From: Jeongeupia wiesaeckerbachi
Lineage (GTDB): Bacteria; Pseudomonadota; Gammaproteobacteria; Burkholderiales; Chitinibacteraceae
DNA: 64,000 nucleotides
Direction: 5' to 3'
Assembly (NCBI RefSeq): GCF_050916355.1
Contig: NZ_CP136946.1
Location: forward strand, 2,914,001 to 2,978,000
Each line of letters opens with the position of its first letter. Position 1 is the first letter of the stretch. The notes beneath the pieces were generated by a model. It saw only the letters and a list, made by a program, of their open reading frames with translations. It had not been told where the DNA came from and searched no databases. This document shows positions 25,747-35,172 of this stretch, in pieces. The position numbers and the translations under genes were made by a program.

Positions 25747-27594
25747 ATGAACGCTGAGACGCCCGCCGCACCCACCGATACCCGACTTGCCGCGCTGATC
25801 GAGCACGTCAAGGCCTTGCCGCACCTGCCCGGCGTGTACCGCTATCTCGATGCCGATGGCGCGATACTGTACGTCGGCAAGGCGCTGGACCTGCGCAAAC
25901 GGGTCGGTTCGTACTTCCAGAAAAACGACCATGGTCCGCGCATCCGGCTGATGCTATCGCAAGTCGCGAAAATCGAAACGACAGTCGTGCGCAGCGAAGC
26001 CGAAGCACTGGTACTGGAAAACAACCTGATCAAGGCGCTTTCGCCGCGCTACAACATCCTGTTCCGCGACGACAAAAGCTACCCGTATGTGATGATCAGC
26101 GGCCATGCCTCACCGCGGCTGGCGTATTACCGTGGTGCGCTCGACAAGCGCAACCAGTATTTCGGGCCGTTCCCTAATGGCTACGTGGTCAAGGAGTCGC
26201 TGCAGCTGCTGCAGAAGGTCTTCAAGCTGCGCACCTGCGAAGACACGGTGTTCGCCAACCGCTCGCGCCCCTGTCTGCTGCATCAGATCAGGCGCTGCTC
26301 GGCGCCGTGCGTCAATCTGATCAGCGCCGAGGATTACCGGCGCGACGTCAACAATGCGGCATTGTTTCTCAGTGGCAAGGCGAACGAGCTGCTCGATGAA
26401 CTCGAAGCAAGGATGGAGGCAGCATCGGCGGCCTGGGATTTCGAGCGCGCGGCGCTGCTGCGCGATCAGGTTCAGGCGCTGGCCAAGGTGCAGGAGCGGC
26501 AGTTCGTCTCGAGCAACACCAGCGAGCTGGATGCTGACATCGTCGCCTGCGTCGTCAAAGACGGCCTGGTGTGCGTGAACCTGGCGATGGTCCGCGGCGG
26601 TCGACATGTCGGCGACAAGAATCTGTTTCCGAGCCATGCCGACGACTACGACGCGGCCGAAGCGCTGTCGGCCTTTCTGGCTCAGCATTACCTCGACCGC
26701 AGCGTGCCGGCCATGGTGCTGTGCCAGCCTGCGCCGCCGGATGCCGAGGTGATCGCGTCGCTGCTCTCGGACCAGGCCGGGCGGATGGTGCGGCTCAACA
26801 GCAATCCGAACGGCGAGCGCAAGGTCTGGCTGGAAATGGCGACGAAGAACGCCGAGCTGGCGATCGCGCTCAGGCTCGGTCAGGCCGCGACGCAGGCCGG
26901 CCGGCTGGCGGCGCTGATCGATGCGCTGGGTTTGCCCGACGAGACGCAGCGGATCGAGTGCTTCGATATCTCGCACACCATGGGCGAGTTGACCGTGGCG
27001 TCGTGTGTGGTCTTTGACCGTGGCGATATGCAGCCCAAGGAATATCGTCGCTACAATATTGAAGGCATTACCGGCGGCGACGACTACGCGGCGATGAAGC
27101 AGGTGCTGACGCGTCGTTACGGCAAGATCGCAGCCGGCGAAGGCGTCGTGCCGGACGTGATCTTGATCGACGGTGGCAAGGGGCAACTGACGCAAGCCGA
27201 GGAAGTGATGGCCGAGGTCGGCCTGACGCAGCCGGTGCTGATCGGCGTGGCCAAGGGCGAAACCCGCAAGGCGGGGCTGGAGCAACTGATCCTGGCGACG
27301 ACGCACGAGGTCAAGCACCTGAAGCGCGACCATCCCGGCCTGCACCTGGTGCAGCAGATCCGTGACGAATCACACCGCTTCGCGATTACCGGTCACCGCG
27401 CGCGGCGGGCCAAGGCCCGGGTGGCGTCGAGCCTCGAGGACATCGAAGGCGTCGGCCCGAAGCGGCGTCAACGCTTGTTGGCGCGCTTCGGTGGCTTGCA
27501 GGGCGTCAAGGCGGCGAGCGTCGACGATCTGATGCTGGTCGACGGTATCAATGCCGCCTTGGCCGAGAAGATCTACGCCGCACTGCGCGGCTGA
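25747..27594 (+). CDS. uvrC: excinuclease ABC subunit C
   Basis: This 615-residue nuclease makes both incisions of nucleotide excision repair on the UvrB-DNA complex. Order: GIY-YIG domain (GVYRYLDADGAILYVGKALD, then LRKRV), UVR motif (ANELLDELEARMEAA), an RNase H-like 5' nuclease domain (ECFDISHTMGELTVASCVVF, with DGGKGQL) and a tandem HhH at the end (IEGVGPKRRQRLLARFGGLQ). Length is normal. The last 22 nt overlap the convergent acetyltransferase gene. Confidence 0.96.
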   Translation: MNAETPAAPTDTRLAALIEHVKALPHLPGVYRYLDADGAILYVGKALDLRKRVGSYFQKNDHGPRIRLMLSQVAKIETTVVRSEAEALVLENNLIKALSPRYNILFRDDKSYPYVMISGHASPRLAYYRGALDKRNQYFGPFPNGYVVKESLQLLQKVFKLRTCEDTVFANRSRPCLLHQIRRCSAPCVNLISAEDYRRDVNNAALFLSGKANELLDELEARMEAASAAWDFERAALLRDQVQALAKVQERQFVSSNTSELDADIVACVVKDGLVCVNLAMVRGGRHVGDKNLFPSHADDYDAAEALSAFLAQHYLDRSVPAMVLCQPAPPDAEVIASLLSDQAGRMVRLNSNPNGERKVWLEMATKNAELAIALRLGQAATQAGRLAALIDALGLPDETQRIECFDISHTMGELTVASCVVFDRGDMQPKEYRRYNIEGITGGDDYAAMKQVLTRRYGKIAAGEGVVPDVILIDGGKGQLTQAEEVMAEVGLTQPVLIGVAKGETRKAGLEQLILATTHEVKHLKRDHPGLHLVQQIRDESHRFAITGHRARRAKARVASSLEDIEGVGPKRRQRLLARFGGLQGVKAASVDDLMLVDGINAALAEKIYAALRG

Positions 27595-28034
27595 TTGCCG
27601 CGGTATTCCATCACTTCTTCGTCATTGATCAGCTCGCCGGTCGCGACCCAGCCGCAGCGGCGGTAGAAGCCGTGAGCGCGCACGGCCGGGTCCGGGTTGG
27701 CGACGAGCCAGATCCGGGCGTGACCGAGCGATTGCAGCCAGGCGACGACGTGATCGAGCAAGGCCTTGCCGATGCCTCGGCCTTCAAAGTCCGGCAGGAT
27801 CGCCAGCACCAGCATCTCGCCGCCGTCGCGATCGCCGCTGGCAAAGCCGACGATGCGGCCATCGATTTCGCACAGCCAACCCTTGATCGCGCCGCTCAGC
27901 ATGGCGGCCGCGCTGGATTCAGGCGTGATGCCGTAGCTGGCGAGCGCTTCGACGCTGAGGGCGTTTTCGCGGGTTTGTGCGCGCAGGGCAAACAGCGCGG
28001 GCAGGTCGTTGCTTCGGGTCTCGCGGATCAACAT
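27573..28034 (-). CDS. GNAT family N-acetyltransferase
   Basis: This 153-residue acetyltransferase has the acetyl-CoA-binding segment LAILPDFEGRGIGKALLDHV (R/Q-x-x-G-x-G/A) and a C-terminal NPDPAVRAHGFYRRCGWV motif. The substrate is unknown. It starts 4 nt after the DUF1415 gene on the same strand, so the two are probably one operon. Its C terminus overlaps the uvrC 3' end. Confidence 0.85.
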   Translation of the reverse strand: MLIRETRSNDLPALFALRAQTRENALSVEALASYGITPESSAAAMLSGAIKGWLCEIDGRIVGFASGDRDGGEMLVLAILPDFEGRGIGKALLDHVVAWLQSLGHARIWLVANPDPAVRAHGFYRRCGWVATGELINDEEVMEYRGNQPRSAA

Positions 28035-28038
28035 GGCT

Positions 28039-28587
28039 TCAGGTTTTGGGTCCGATATTCAGTGCATCCCAGCCGGCATGGCCGAGTTGTTCCAGTGTGG
28101 CGATATTGCGCTCGAAGATCACCGATGCGTCGGGGAAGGCAGCGGTGGCCCGGGCGATGCTGTCCTCGCGCAGCAAGTGCAGCGTCGGGTAGGGCGCGCG
28201 ATTGGTGTAGTTGCTGATGTCGTCCGGCTCGGTCCCGGCGAACTGAAAGCGTGGGTGGAAGCTGGCGATCTGCAAGATGCCGTCGAGATCGTGTTCACCG
28301 ACGGCTTCCTCGGCAATGCCGACGACGTCGTTGAAATCGAGGAAGTCGTCCAGCAGCGTCGGATGGATCAGCAGTGTCGTATCGATCAGTGCCGGATCGG
28401 CGGCGGCCAGCAAATCGAGCTCGCGATCGAGTTCATCGAGGAAGCCGTCGAGATGCCGCGCTTCGCTGACGACATAGCGAACCTGCTCCTTGATGTAGAC
28501 GGCTTTGGCAAAGGGGCAGAGATTCAGTCCGATTACCGCTTTCTCTAGCCAATGACGAGTTGCTTGAATTACGTGTCGCTGGTCCAT
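28039..28587 (-). CDS. DUF1415 family protein
   Basis: This 182-residue soluble protein begins QATRHWLEKAVIGLNLCPFA, the conserved opening of DUF1415, with TLLIHPTLLDDFLDFNDVV and FHPRFQFAG further on. The conserved NLCPFA cysteine and the HP/FHP histidines suggest a metal or substrate site. The function of the family is not established. It is the first gene of a two-gene operon with the acetyltransferase. Confidence 0.85.
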   Translation of the reverse strand: MDQRHVIQATRHWLEKAVIGLNLCPFAKAVYIKEQVRYVVSEARHLDGFLDELDRELDLLAAADPALIDTTLLIHPTLLDDFLDFNDVVGIAEEAVGEHDLDGILQIASFHPRFQFAGTEPDDISNYTNRAPYPTLHLLREDSIARATAAFPDASVIFERNIATLEQLGHAGWDALNIGPKT

Positions 28588-28783
28588 CAGATGATCTGCA
28601 TAAGTCGTCGAGCCTGAATTTTGCGCTTCCTGCCTCGATTCTCCAAGCCGTAAGAAGTTTAGGGTTCTTGTTTGTTTTGGCGTCCGATGGTGTTGCTTGG
28701 TGCGCTTGCATCGGCTTTGTACGTGTTTATTCTTACTTGTGGTAGAATTTTTATGTCAATTTCTGATTGGGAAGGGTTGGTTG

Positions 28784-29791
28784 ATGAGCGTGCTTCGCAT
28801 GGTTGTCGCATTTGCTTTCATGCTGGTCATGAGTGTGGCCCAGGCTATCAACATTCCTGTCGGAGGCGTCAATGGCAAGGGGTATTTTCTTCGCGATTAT
28901 GCGCACCTTTTAAAGAACGGCGGGGCAGCGGAGCAAAGTATCACGGCAGTGCAGCGTGAGGCATTTGAAACGAAATCAACGCCAATTGTTATCGTAACGA
29001 TCAATCGCATGCGCGACTATGGCTATGGCGGAAAAGATGTTCACCATTTTTCGCGCTTGTGGTTTAACAAGTGGGAGATCGGGACCGAGCGAACGAATCA
29101 TAAAAATGCAGGGATATTGTTGTTGGTGAGCAAAGGTGATCGCATGGTGAGTATTCAGTTGGGTAATGATTGGCGCCACAATTGGGATAGCGCTGCCCAA
29201 GCGATTATCGACGAAAAAATATTACCTGCTTTTCGTGAAAAAGACTTTGGAGGCGGCATTGCCCAAGGGGTTGAGGCATTGGGCGTCATGGCAAAGTTTG
29301 GCCCGGAGGCGGATCCTGCGCGTTTCTCGCCCTCAGGGGAGGAACTCAGTGAGAGTGAGCCAGACAGTAGTCAACCCAGTGTTGATGTTGTGCAGCCAGA
29401 CCCCGATCACGCCGTTTCGTTGCAGCCGGATTCGACCCCGGATAGTACCCCCGTATCAACCGAGTCGCTCTGGCGCAACCCGATCGTCTGGATGATAGGG
29501 CTGTGCTTTGGATTGGGGTTTGCATTGGTGATTCTCGGGATTGTAGAGAAAGACCCGGAAAAGCGATCGCAGCTCATCAAGTACGGTGTCATTCTGATGG
29601 TGTTGCCGCTCGCCCTGATTGCTTTGCTGGCCGCATTCAGTGGCCGCTCAAGAGGCGCTTCAAATGCCTCTTCCAATGCCTCTTCCGGTCAATCATCTCG
29701 CAGCGAGGGAGGGTATTCCGGCGGGGGCTTTAGCGGGGGCTCGTCTGGTTCCGGAAATGACGATGGAGGCGGGGCTTCCGGGAGTTGGTAG
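28784..29791 (+). CDS. TPM-domain membrane protein (YgcG-like)
   Basis: This 335-residue secreted or membrane-anchored protein starts with a signal peptide (MSVLRMVVAFAFMLVMSVAQA). A TPM domain follows (about 22-175), including YFLRDYAHLL, NAGILLLVSKGDRMVSIQLG and the late GGGIAQGVEAL. A polar linker rich in Ser, Asp and Pro leads to two membrane helices (NPIVWMIGLCFGLGFALVIL; YGVILMVLPLALIALLAAF). The tail is Gly/Ser-rich and ends GGGASGSW, as in YgcG-type proteins. TPM proteins are linked to photosystem repair in plants and membrane stress in bacteria; the role here is unknown. ATG 28784 with GAAGGG upstream is chosen over an open frame from 28697. Base composition is clearly more AT-rich than its neighbours, suggesting transfer. 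Confidence 0.87.
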   Translation: MSVLRMVVAFAFMLVMSVAQAINIPVGGVNGKGYFLRDYAHLLKNGGAAEQSITAVQREAFETKSTPIVIVTINRMRDYGYGGKDVHHFSRLWFNKWEIGTERTNHKNAGILLLVSKGDRMVSIQLGNDWRHNWDSAAQAIIDEKILPAFREKDFGGGIAQGVEALGVMAKFGPEADPARFSPSGEELSESEPDSSQPSVDVVQPDPDHAVSLQPDSTPDSTPVSTESLWRNPIVWMIGLCFGLGFALVILGIVEKDPEKRSQLIKYGVILMVLPLALIALLAAFSGRSRGASNASSNASSGQSSRSEGGYSGGGFSGGSSGSGNDDGGGASGSW

Positions 29792-29904
29792 GGAATGGCG
29801 CAGTGATTAGCTGAATGCCTGTCCTACGTCCAGGATGTGGCCCGCGCTGCAGGATTGTTGTTGATTCTGTTTGACAATGGCCGAATTTTTAGCCGAGGTT
29901 TTGG

Positions 29905-30363
29905 CTAGGCATTGCGCATTTTGGGTTTTTTGCGAACATACAGTGTCTTGCGGACCCGGGCGACGGTTTCGCCCTTGGCGTCGAGAATGTCAACCTGGAA
30001 TCGCGGCAGGTATTTTTCGCCGCCATCGGTCCGCGTGCGGATGTCGTCGAGCGTGGCCCGGTCGAGCCGGAAGCGCGCGGTGACGACGCCCCGACCGGGC
30101 GCGAGGAAATCGATGCTGGCGCTCTGGTCCCAGACGTAATAATCACGGCCGAGTACATGCAACAGCATCAGCATGTACCAGGCGTCGGTCATTGCAAACA
30201 GGCTGCCGCCGAAGTGGGTGCCGACATAATTGCGGTTGTACCAGCGCAGGCGCAGCTCGACGTCGACCTCATGGAAGTCGGCGGAGATATGTGTGGCGTG
30301 GATGCCGGTCAGCAGAAACGGGGGCCACCAGTTGATCAGGCGGCGCAGGGTGCTGGCTTTCAT
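29905..30363 (-). CDS. DUF4442 hotdog-fold protein (thioesterase-like)
   Basis: This 152-residue protein has the DUF4442 pattern: INWWPPFLLTGIHATHISAD near the N terminus, then RWYNRNYVGTHFGGSLFAMT and FLAPGRGVVTARFRL. The single hotdog domain resembles PaaI-like acyl-CoA thioesterases, but the substrate is unknown. It is transcribed away from pgsA, with about 200 nt of shared upstream sequence. Confidence 0.82.
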   Translation of the reverse strand: MKASTLRRLINWWPPFLLTGIHATHISADFHEVDVELRLRWYNRNYVGTHFGGSLFAMTDAWYMLMLLHVLGRDYYVWDQSASIDFLAPGRGVVTARFRLDRATLDDIRTRTDGGEKYLPRFQVDILDAKGETVARVRKTLYVRKKPKMRNA

Positions 30364-30561
30364 GATGGCCCTCGGTTGATGTGGGAATCAAAGTCTCAAA
30401 CGATCGTTTTGTTGTCAATGCCGGCCGCTACCGACGGGGCTGTTTGCTGAATGGCGGTCCTCGGTGGCAGGGGTGTTTCAAGCGGGGGTCGATTGCGTGT
30501 TTCGCGCAACCGCGGCAAACGGCTAGAATGCGGTCTTTCCCGCCTTGCCGACGCTGCACCG

Positions 30562-31131
30562 ATGCCCCTGAATCTGCCCATCATGCTTACCTGGTTGCGC
30601 GTTGCGCTGATTCCCGTGTTCGTCGGCCTGTTCTACCTGCCCGACGTACTGGTCAGCATGCCGATGAAGAACGAGGTCGGCGCGGTCATCTTCGCCGTCG
30701 CGGCGCTGACCGACTGGTTCGATGGTTATCTGGCCCGGCGCTGGAACCAGACATCGAGCTTCGGCGCCTTCCTCGATCCGGTTGCCGACAAGCTGATGGT
30801 TGCCGCAGCCTTGATTCTGCTGGTCGAAATCGGCCGGGCGCCGGCGTGGCTGGCGGTCATCATCATCGGTCGCGAGATCACGATTTCGGCGTTGCGCGAA
30901 TGGATGGCGCAGCTGGGCAAGACCAAGAGCGTTGCCGTGGCGACGATCGGCAAGTTCAAGACCGCAGCACAGATGGTCGCCATCCTGTTCCTGCTTTGGT
31001 ACGGCCCGCTGCTGCCGGGCGTACCGACCGAGCTGATCGGCACGATCGCGCTCTACATCGCCGGCGTGCTGACCATCGTGTCGATGTTCTACTACCTGCG
31101 TGTTGCCGCCCAGCAATTCCGTGAAGGCTGA
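30562..31131 (+). CDS. pgsA: CDP-diacylglycerol-glycerol-3-phosphate 3-phosphatidyltransferase
   Basis: This 189-residue inner-membrane enzyme makes phosphatidylglycerol phosphate, the committed step to phosphatidylglycerol and cardiolipin. The CDP-alcohol transferase signature DGYLARRWNQTSSFGAFLDP followed by VADK gives the full D-G-x2-A-R-x8-G-x3-D-x3-D pattern. Several hydrophobic helices follow. ATG 30562 starts the family N terminus (PLNLPIMLTWLR); upstream frame is noncoding. TAGAAT at 30524-30529 may be its -10 box. The stop overlaps the next gene start. Confidence 0.95.
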   Translation: MPLNLPIMLTWLRVALIPVFVGLFYLPDVLVSMPMKNEVGAVIFAVAALTDWFDGYLARRWNQTSSFGAFLDPVADKLMVAAALILLVEIGRAPAWLAVIIIGREITISALREWMAQLGKTKSVAVATIGKFKTAAQMVAILFLLWYGPLLPGVPTELIGTIALYIAGVLTIVSMFYYLRVAAQQFREG

Positions 31132-32299
31132 GTCGCCGACTGGCGGCGTTGCCGTTATCGGCGGCTTCTATTTCTGCTATTTCGCCTTCAACGGCCTGTT
31201 TTCGCCGTACTGGGGGCTCTATCTCGCCGCACTGGCGCTGCCGGCGTGGCAAATCGGTATTCTGACGTCGCTGACGCAGGTCAATCGCATCTACGCGCCG
31301 GCGATCTGGGGCTGGCTTGCCGACCGTAGTGGCCGACGCCGGGCGATCCTGCGCTTGGCGGGTGCGGCCGGGCTGGCCGGTTTTCTGTCGCTCCTCGTCG
31401 TCGACACCTTCTGGCCGATGTTTCTGGCCGTGCTGTTCGCCAGTTTTTTCTGGAGCGCTGCGCTCCCCCTGGTCGAGTCGCTGGCGATCGACCGGCTGGC
31501 CGGTGACAGTGGCCGTTACGCGCGGCTGCGGGTGTGGGGTTCGATCGGTTTCATCGTTGCCTCGTTGGGCGCCGGTTACTGGATCGAATCGAGCGGGGCG
31601 AAGGTCTTTCCGCTGGCGGTGGTTGGCACAATGGCGGGCTTGGCGGTGTACTGCTGGCGCTTGCCCGAGTCGCCAGCGCGCGCCGCCGTGGTTCAGGTAT
31701 CGGCTGGTTTTGGCGAAATCCTGCGCCGGCGTGAAGTCAGGGTGTTCTTCGCCGGCTGCTTCCTGATGTCGCTGGCTCATGGCCCGTACTACAGCTTTTA
31801 TTCGATCCATCTTGCCGAGCACGGTCTGACGCAAAGCACGATCGGCTGGTTGTGGACCGTTGGGGTCTTGGCCGAGGTGGGGCTGTTTCTGGCCATGCCG
31901 TTGCTCAATCGCCGCTTCTCCCCCAAGGCGCTGTTTGTCGGTGATTTTGTCATCGCGACCGGACGCTTCCTGCTGATTGCGCTTGGGGCACACAGCTTGC
32001 CGCTGCTGTTGCTGGCGCAGCTTGGCCACGCGTTTACCTTCGCCTGTCATCACGCCGTTGCCATGGGGTATTTGCATCGGCACTTTGCCGGCGCCCATGC
32101 GGCCAAGGGGCAAGCCTTGTACATCGCGGCGTCGTTCGGGATAGGCGGCAGTCTGGGTGGGGTGCTTGCAGGCTTTCTCTGGGCCGATTTTTCCGGCGCC
32201 ACCGTGTTTGCCCTGGCCGCAGGTGTGTCCGCGATCGGCGGCATCCTGTGCGCATTCGGCCTGCTCAGTCAGGGGAAGTTCGCCATGACAGCGCGGTAA
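31121..32299 (+). CDS. MFS transporter (phenylpropionate permease-like)
   Basis: A 392-residue protein with about 12 membrane helices. It has the MFS_1-like opening GGFYFCYFAFNGLFSPYWGL and the loop 2-3 motif WGWLADRSGRRRAILRLAG. Overall it resembles the HcaT/phenylpropionic acid permease branch, but members of this branch in betaproteobacteria have no proven substrate. GTG 31121 overlaps the pgsA end by 11 nt and is preferred to GTG 31100. Confidence 0.82.
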   Translation: MKAESPTGGVAVIGGFYFCYFAFNGLFSPYWGLYLAALALPAWQIGILTSLTQVNRIYAPAIWGWLADRSGRRRAILRLAGAAGLAGFLSLLVVDTFWPMFLAVLFASFFWSAALPLVESLAIDRLAGDSGRYARLRVWGSIGFIVASLGAGYWIESSGAKVFPLAVVGTMAGLAVYCWRLPESPARAAVVQVSAGFGEILRRREVRVFFAGCFLMSLAHGPYYSFYSIHLAEHGLTQSTIGWLWTVGVLAEVGLFLAMPLLNRRFSPKALFVGDFVIATGRFLLIALGAHSLPLLLLAQLGHAFTFACHHAVAMGYLHRHFAGAHAAKGQALYIAASFGIGGSLGGVLAGFLWADFSGATVFALAAGVSAIGGILCAFGLLSQGKFAMTAR

Positions 32300-32393
32300 A
32301 ATGACGGTTGTCGTCCGGCCGGAGTATTGCGACGATGTTCAGCCTATTCGCCTGCTAGCGTAAACGCAGGTTGACCTAACTGGACAAGCAGCA

Positions 32394-33410
32394 ATGATCA
32401 TTGTGATGCAGCACCATGCGTCCGACGCCGAAATCAGCGCCGTCGTTGACGAGATCCGTAAAGCCGGCCTGCAGGAGCACGTATCGCGTGGCTCCGAACT
32501 GGTCATCATCGGCGCTATCGGCGACGAAGACCGGATCAATCCGGGGCATTTCGAAATCATGGCCGGCGTCGAGCGTGTAACGCGCGTCACCAAGCAGTAC
32601 AAGATCGTCTCGCGCGATTCGCATCCGCAGGGATCGGTGATCAAGGTGCGCGGCATCCCGATCGGCGGCGAGCAGATCCAGGTAATCTCCGGGCCGTGTT
32701 CGATCGAAACCCAGGATCAGATGAATATCTCCGCCGACGCAGTCGCGGCGGCCGGTTGCCGGATGATGCGCGGCGGCGCCTTCAAGCCGCGTACCAGCCC
32801 GTATGCCTTCCAGGGCTTGGGTATCGAGGGGCTGGAGTACTTTCAGCAGGCGGCCGGACGGCACAACCTGCCGATCGTGACCGAGCTGATGGATGTGCGG
32901 ATGCTCGATACCTTCATGGAGTACGACGTCGACGTGATCCAGATCGGCGCGCGCAATATGCAGAACTTCGATCTGCTCAAGGAAGTCGGCCGCGTCAACA
33001 AGCCGATCATCCTCAAGCGCGGCCTGTCGGCGACGGTGAACGAGTGGCTGATGGCTGCCGAGTACATCGCCGCCGGCGGCAACCACAACATCATTTTTTG
33101 CGAGCGTGGCATCCGCACCTTCGAGACCGCCTATCGCAACGTCCTCGACGTGACGGCGATTCCGGTCCTCAAGCGAGAAACGCACCTGCCGGTGATCGTC
33201 GATCCGAGCCACGCCGGCGGCAAGGCGTGGATGGTGCCGGCGCTGGCGCAGGCGGCGGTCGCGGCAGGTGCCGACGGCCTGCTGGTCGAAATGCACCCGA
33301 ACCCGTGCGATGCATGGTGCGACGCCGACCAGGCGCTGACGCCTGATGAACTGAAGGCCTTGATGGTCACGCTGGGCGCCATTGCCAATGCGGTCGGCCG
33401 TACGATCTAA
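32394..33410 (+). CDS. aroF: 3-deoxy-7-phosphoheptulonate synthase (DAHP synthase, type I beta with ferredoxin-like domain)
   Basis: This 338-residue enzyme condenses phosphoenolpyruvate and erythrose 4-phosphate in the first step of the shikimate pathway. An N-terminal ACT/ferredoxin-like regulatory domain (about 1-70, MIIVMQHHASDAEISAVVDE) precedes the barrel. Barrel motifs include ISGPCSIET, GAFKPRTSPYAFQGLG, QIGARNMQNF, LKRGLSAT and VDPSHAGG. This architecture matches the Thermotoga-type enzyme whose extra domain mediates tyrosine/phenylalanine feedback. Another aromatic gene, tyrA, follows 0.8 kb downstream. Confidence 0.94.
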   Translation: MIIVMQHHASDAEISAVVDEIRKAGLQEHVSRGSELVIIGAIGDEDRINPGHFEIMAGVERVTRVTKQYKIVSRDSHPQGSVIKVRGIPIGGEQIQVISGPCSIETQDQMNISADAVAAAGCRMMRGGAFKPRTSPYAFQGLGIEGLEYFQQAAGRHNLPIVTELMDVRMLDTFMEYDVDVIQIGARNMQNFDLLKEVGRVNKPIILKRGLSATVNEWLMAAEYIAAGGNHNIIFCERGIRTFETAYRNVLDVTAIPVLKRETHLPVIVDPSHAGGKAWMVPALAQAAVAAGADGLLVEMHPNPCDAWCDADQALTPDELKALMVTLGAIANAVGRTI

Positions 33411-33433
33411 GTCATCCCCAAAAGGACAAAATA

Positions 33434-34117
33434 ATGCAGAAAAACCTGTTTCGTAGTGGTTTGCTGGTCGGTGCACTGGCTTTGTCGGTGATGAGTGGCG
33501 CGCAGGCGCGGTCGATGCTCGACGGCGATTATCGCGTCGAGCGTCTGGTGTACGACGGCAGCGTCCAGCGCTTCGGCGATGATGGCAAGCTGACGGTGAA
33601 GATCGACGGCAGCCACATCAGCGGTTTTGCCGGTTGCAATCGCTTCATGGGGCAGATCCAGTACGGCGTGCAGCCGCTGAAGATCGGCCCGCTGGCATCG
33701 ACCTTGATGGCCTGCATCCAGAATGAGACGGCAACCAACGAGCACGCGATGCATCAGGTGCTCAACGGCGCCAAGTCGTTCTCGCTGGCTGATGGCAAAC
33801 TGATTTTCAGCAATGACGCCGGCAATCTGATTTCGTTGGTGCGCGCGGATGCGGCGGCACCGGCCGCGGTCGAGCGTGTGCTGGAAATTTCACCCGAGCG
33901 TAAAACCTGCAGCGGTGTCGGCAAAATGGAATGTCTGCAGGTGCGCGAGCCGGGTGCGGCGGACTGGCAACTGATGTATTTCGGCATTGAGGGCTTCGAG
34001 CCGCAGCCGGGCGTCGGTTACGTCGTCAAGGTTCGCGAGGAGCGCGTCGACAATCCGCCGGCGGATGCGCCGAATCGCAAACTCATCCTGATCGAAACGC
34101 TGGAAACCCGTCGTTGA
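33434..34117 (+). CDS. META / DUF4377 domain periplasmic protein
   Basis: The 227-residue protein has a signal peptide (LFRSGLLVGALALSVMSGAQ). A META domain as in HslJ follows, with the conserved SGFAGCNRFMGQIQ, LASTLMAC and KLIFSNDAG stretches. The C-terminal DUF4377 domain (about 140-225) contains ERKTCSGVGKMECLQVRE and a late GYVVKVREERV. HslJ-type META proteins have been linked to heat and novobiocin resistance; this protein's role is unknown. It begins 23 nt after aroF and may be cotranscribed with it. Confidence 0.86.
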   Translation: MQKNLFRSGLLVGALALSVMSGAQARSMLDGDYRVERLVYDGSVQRFGDDGKLTVKIDGSHISGFAGCNRFMGQIQYGVQPLKIGPLASTLMACIQNETATNEHAMHQVLNGAKSFSLADGKLIFSNDAGNLISLVRADAAAPAAVERVLEISPERKTCSGVGKMECLQVREPGAADWQLMYFGIEGFEPQPGVGYVVKVREERVDNPPADAPNRKLILIETLETRR

Positions 34118-34249
34118 TCGTGCAATCTCGTTAGAATGCCGGTGTTGCCCCGGTTTTCGAGGGTAATGCCGGCCGTCTATGCTGCCGCCGCCTGGTCTGG
34201 CGGCGGCTTTTCCATTTTTATCCCTGCCGCAGGGCGGGGCGATGATCCG

Positions 34250-35125
34250 ATGACTCCTGTTCGCAAACTGGTTCTGCTGGGCACCGGCCTGATCGGTGGT
34301 TCGTTCGCGCTGGCGCTCAAGCGTGCCCGCTTGGTGCAGCACGTGGTCGGCGTCGGCAGAAATGCCGCGAATCTGTCGCGTGCGCTCGATCTGAACGTGA
34401 TCGACAGTGCATCGCACGTTGCGGTAGAGGCGGTCGAAGGTGCCGATCTGGTGCTACTGGCGACGCCGGTCGGGCAGATGGGGCGCTTGATGGCCGAGAT
34501 TGCGCCGGCCTTGCCCGACGATTGCATCGTGACCGACGGCGGTTCAACCAAGCAGGATGTCGCCGCGCTGTATCGCGAGCACCTCGCCGGGCATCTGTCG
34601 CATTGCGTACCGGGGCATCCGATCGCGGGTTCAGAGCTGTCCGGCGCCGCCGCGGCCCAGTACGGTTTGTTCGAAGGGCGCCGGGTAGTGCTGACACCGC
34701 TCCCGGAGACGATTGCCGGTGCGGTCGGGCGGACTCGCGACTTGTGGCAGGCCTGTGGTGCCGACGTGTTCGAGATGACGCCGGCCGAGCACGACGGCAT
34801 TTTCGCCGCGGTTAGCCATGTGCCGCATCTGTTGTCGTTTGCGTATATGAATGCCTTACTCGACAAGCCCGATGTCGCTGGTTGTCTGGATTTTGCCGCA
34901 ACGGGGTTTCGGGATTTCACCCGCATTGCCGGCTCGCACCCGGACATGTGGAGCGACATTGCAATGGCCAACCGCGGTGCGGTGCTGGCTGATCTGCGTG
35001 CCAATGTCGACGCCTTGCAGCAACTGATCGGGTTGGTTGACGCTGGCGATGCCGATGCACTGAAAGTCTTTATCGATCGCGCCAGCAAGGCGCGAACCGA
35101 GTGGGGCGGGCGAGCCCGCAAGTAA
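34250..35125 (+). CDS. tyrA: prephenate dehydrogenase
   Basis: This 291-residue NAD-dependent enzyme oxidises prephenate to 4-hydroxyphenylpyruvate for tyrosine synthesis. The Rossmann loop LLGTGLIGGSFALALK is at the N terminus. Prephenate-site motifs VTDGGSTKQDV, PGHPIAGSE and the helical dimer segment AAVSHVPHLLSFAYMNAL (catalytic His) follow. The open frame extends upstream to 34136, but ATG 34250 begins the family N terminus and has AGGGCGGGG upstream. The typical downstream neighbour aroA is absent: an aldo/keto reductase lies between tyrA and cmk. Confidence 0.94.
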   Translation: MTPVRKLVLLGTGLIGGSFALALKRARLVQHVVGVGRNAANLSRALDLNVIDSASHVAVEAVEGADLVLLATPVGQMGRLMAEIAPALPDDCIVTDGGSTKQDVAALYREHLAGHLSHCVPGHPIAGSELSGAAAAQYGLFEGRRVVLTPLPETIAGAVGRTRDLWQACGADVFEMTPAEHDGIFAAVSHVPHLLSFAYMNALLDKPDVAGCLDFAATGFRDFTRIAGSHPDMWSDIAMANRGAVLADLRANVDALQQLIGLVDAGDADALKVFIDRASKARTEWGGRARK

Positions 35126-35172
35126 TCCGTTCAATGCGTGCGACGACGTCGCACCGACGCCAGGAGAAGAGC

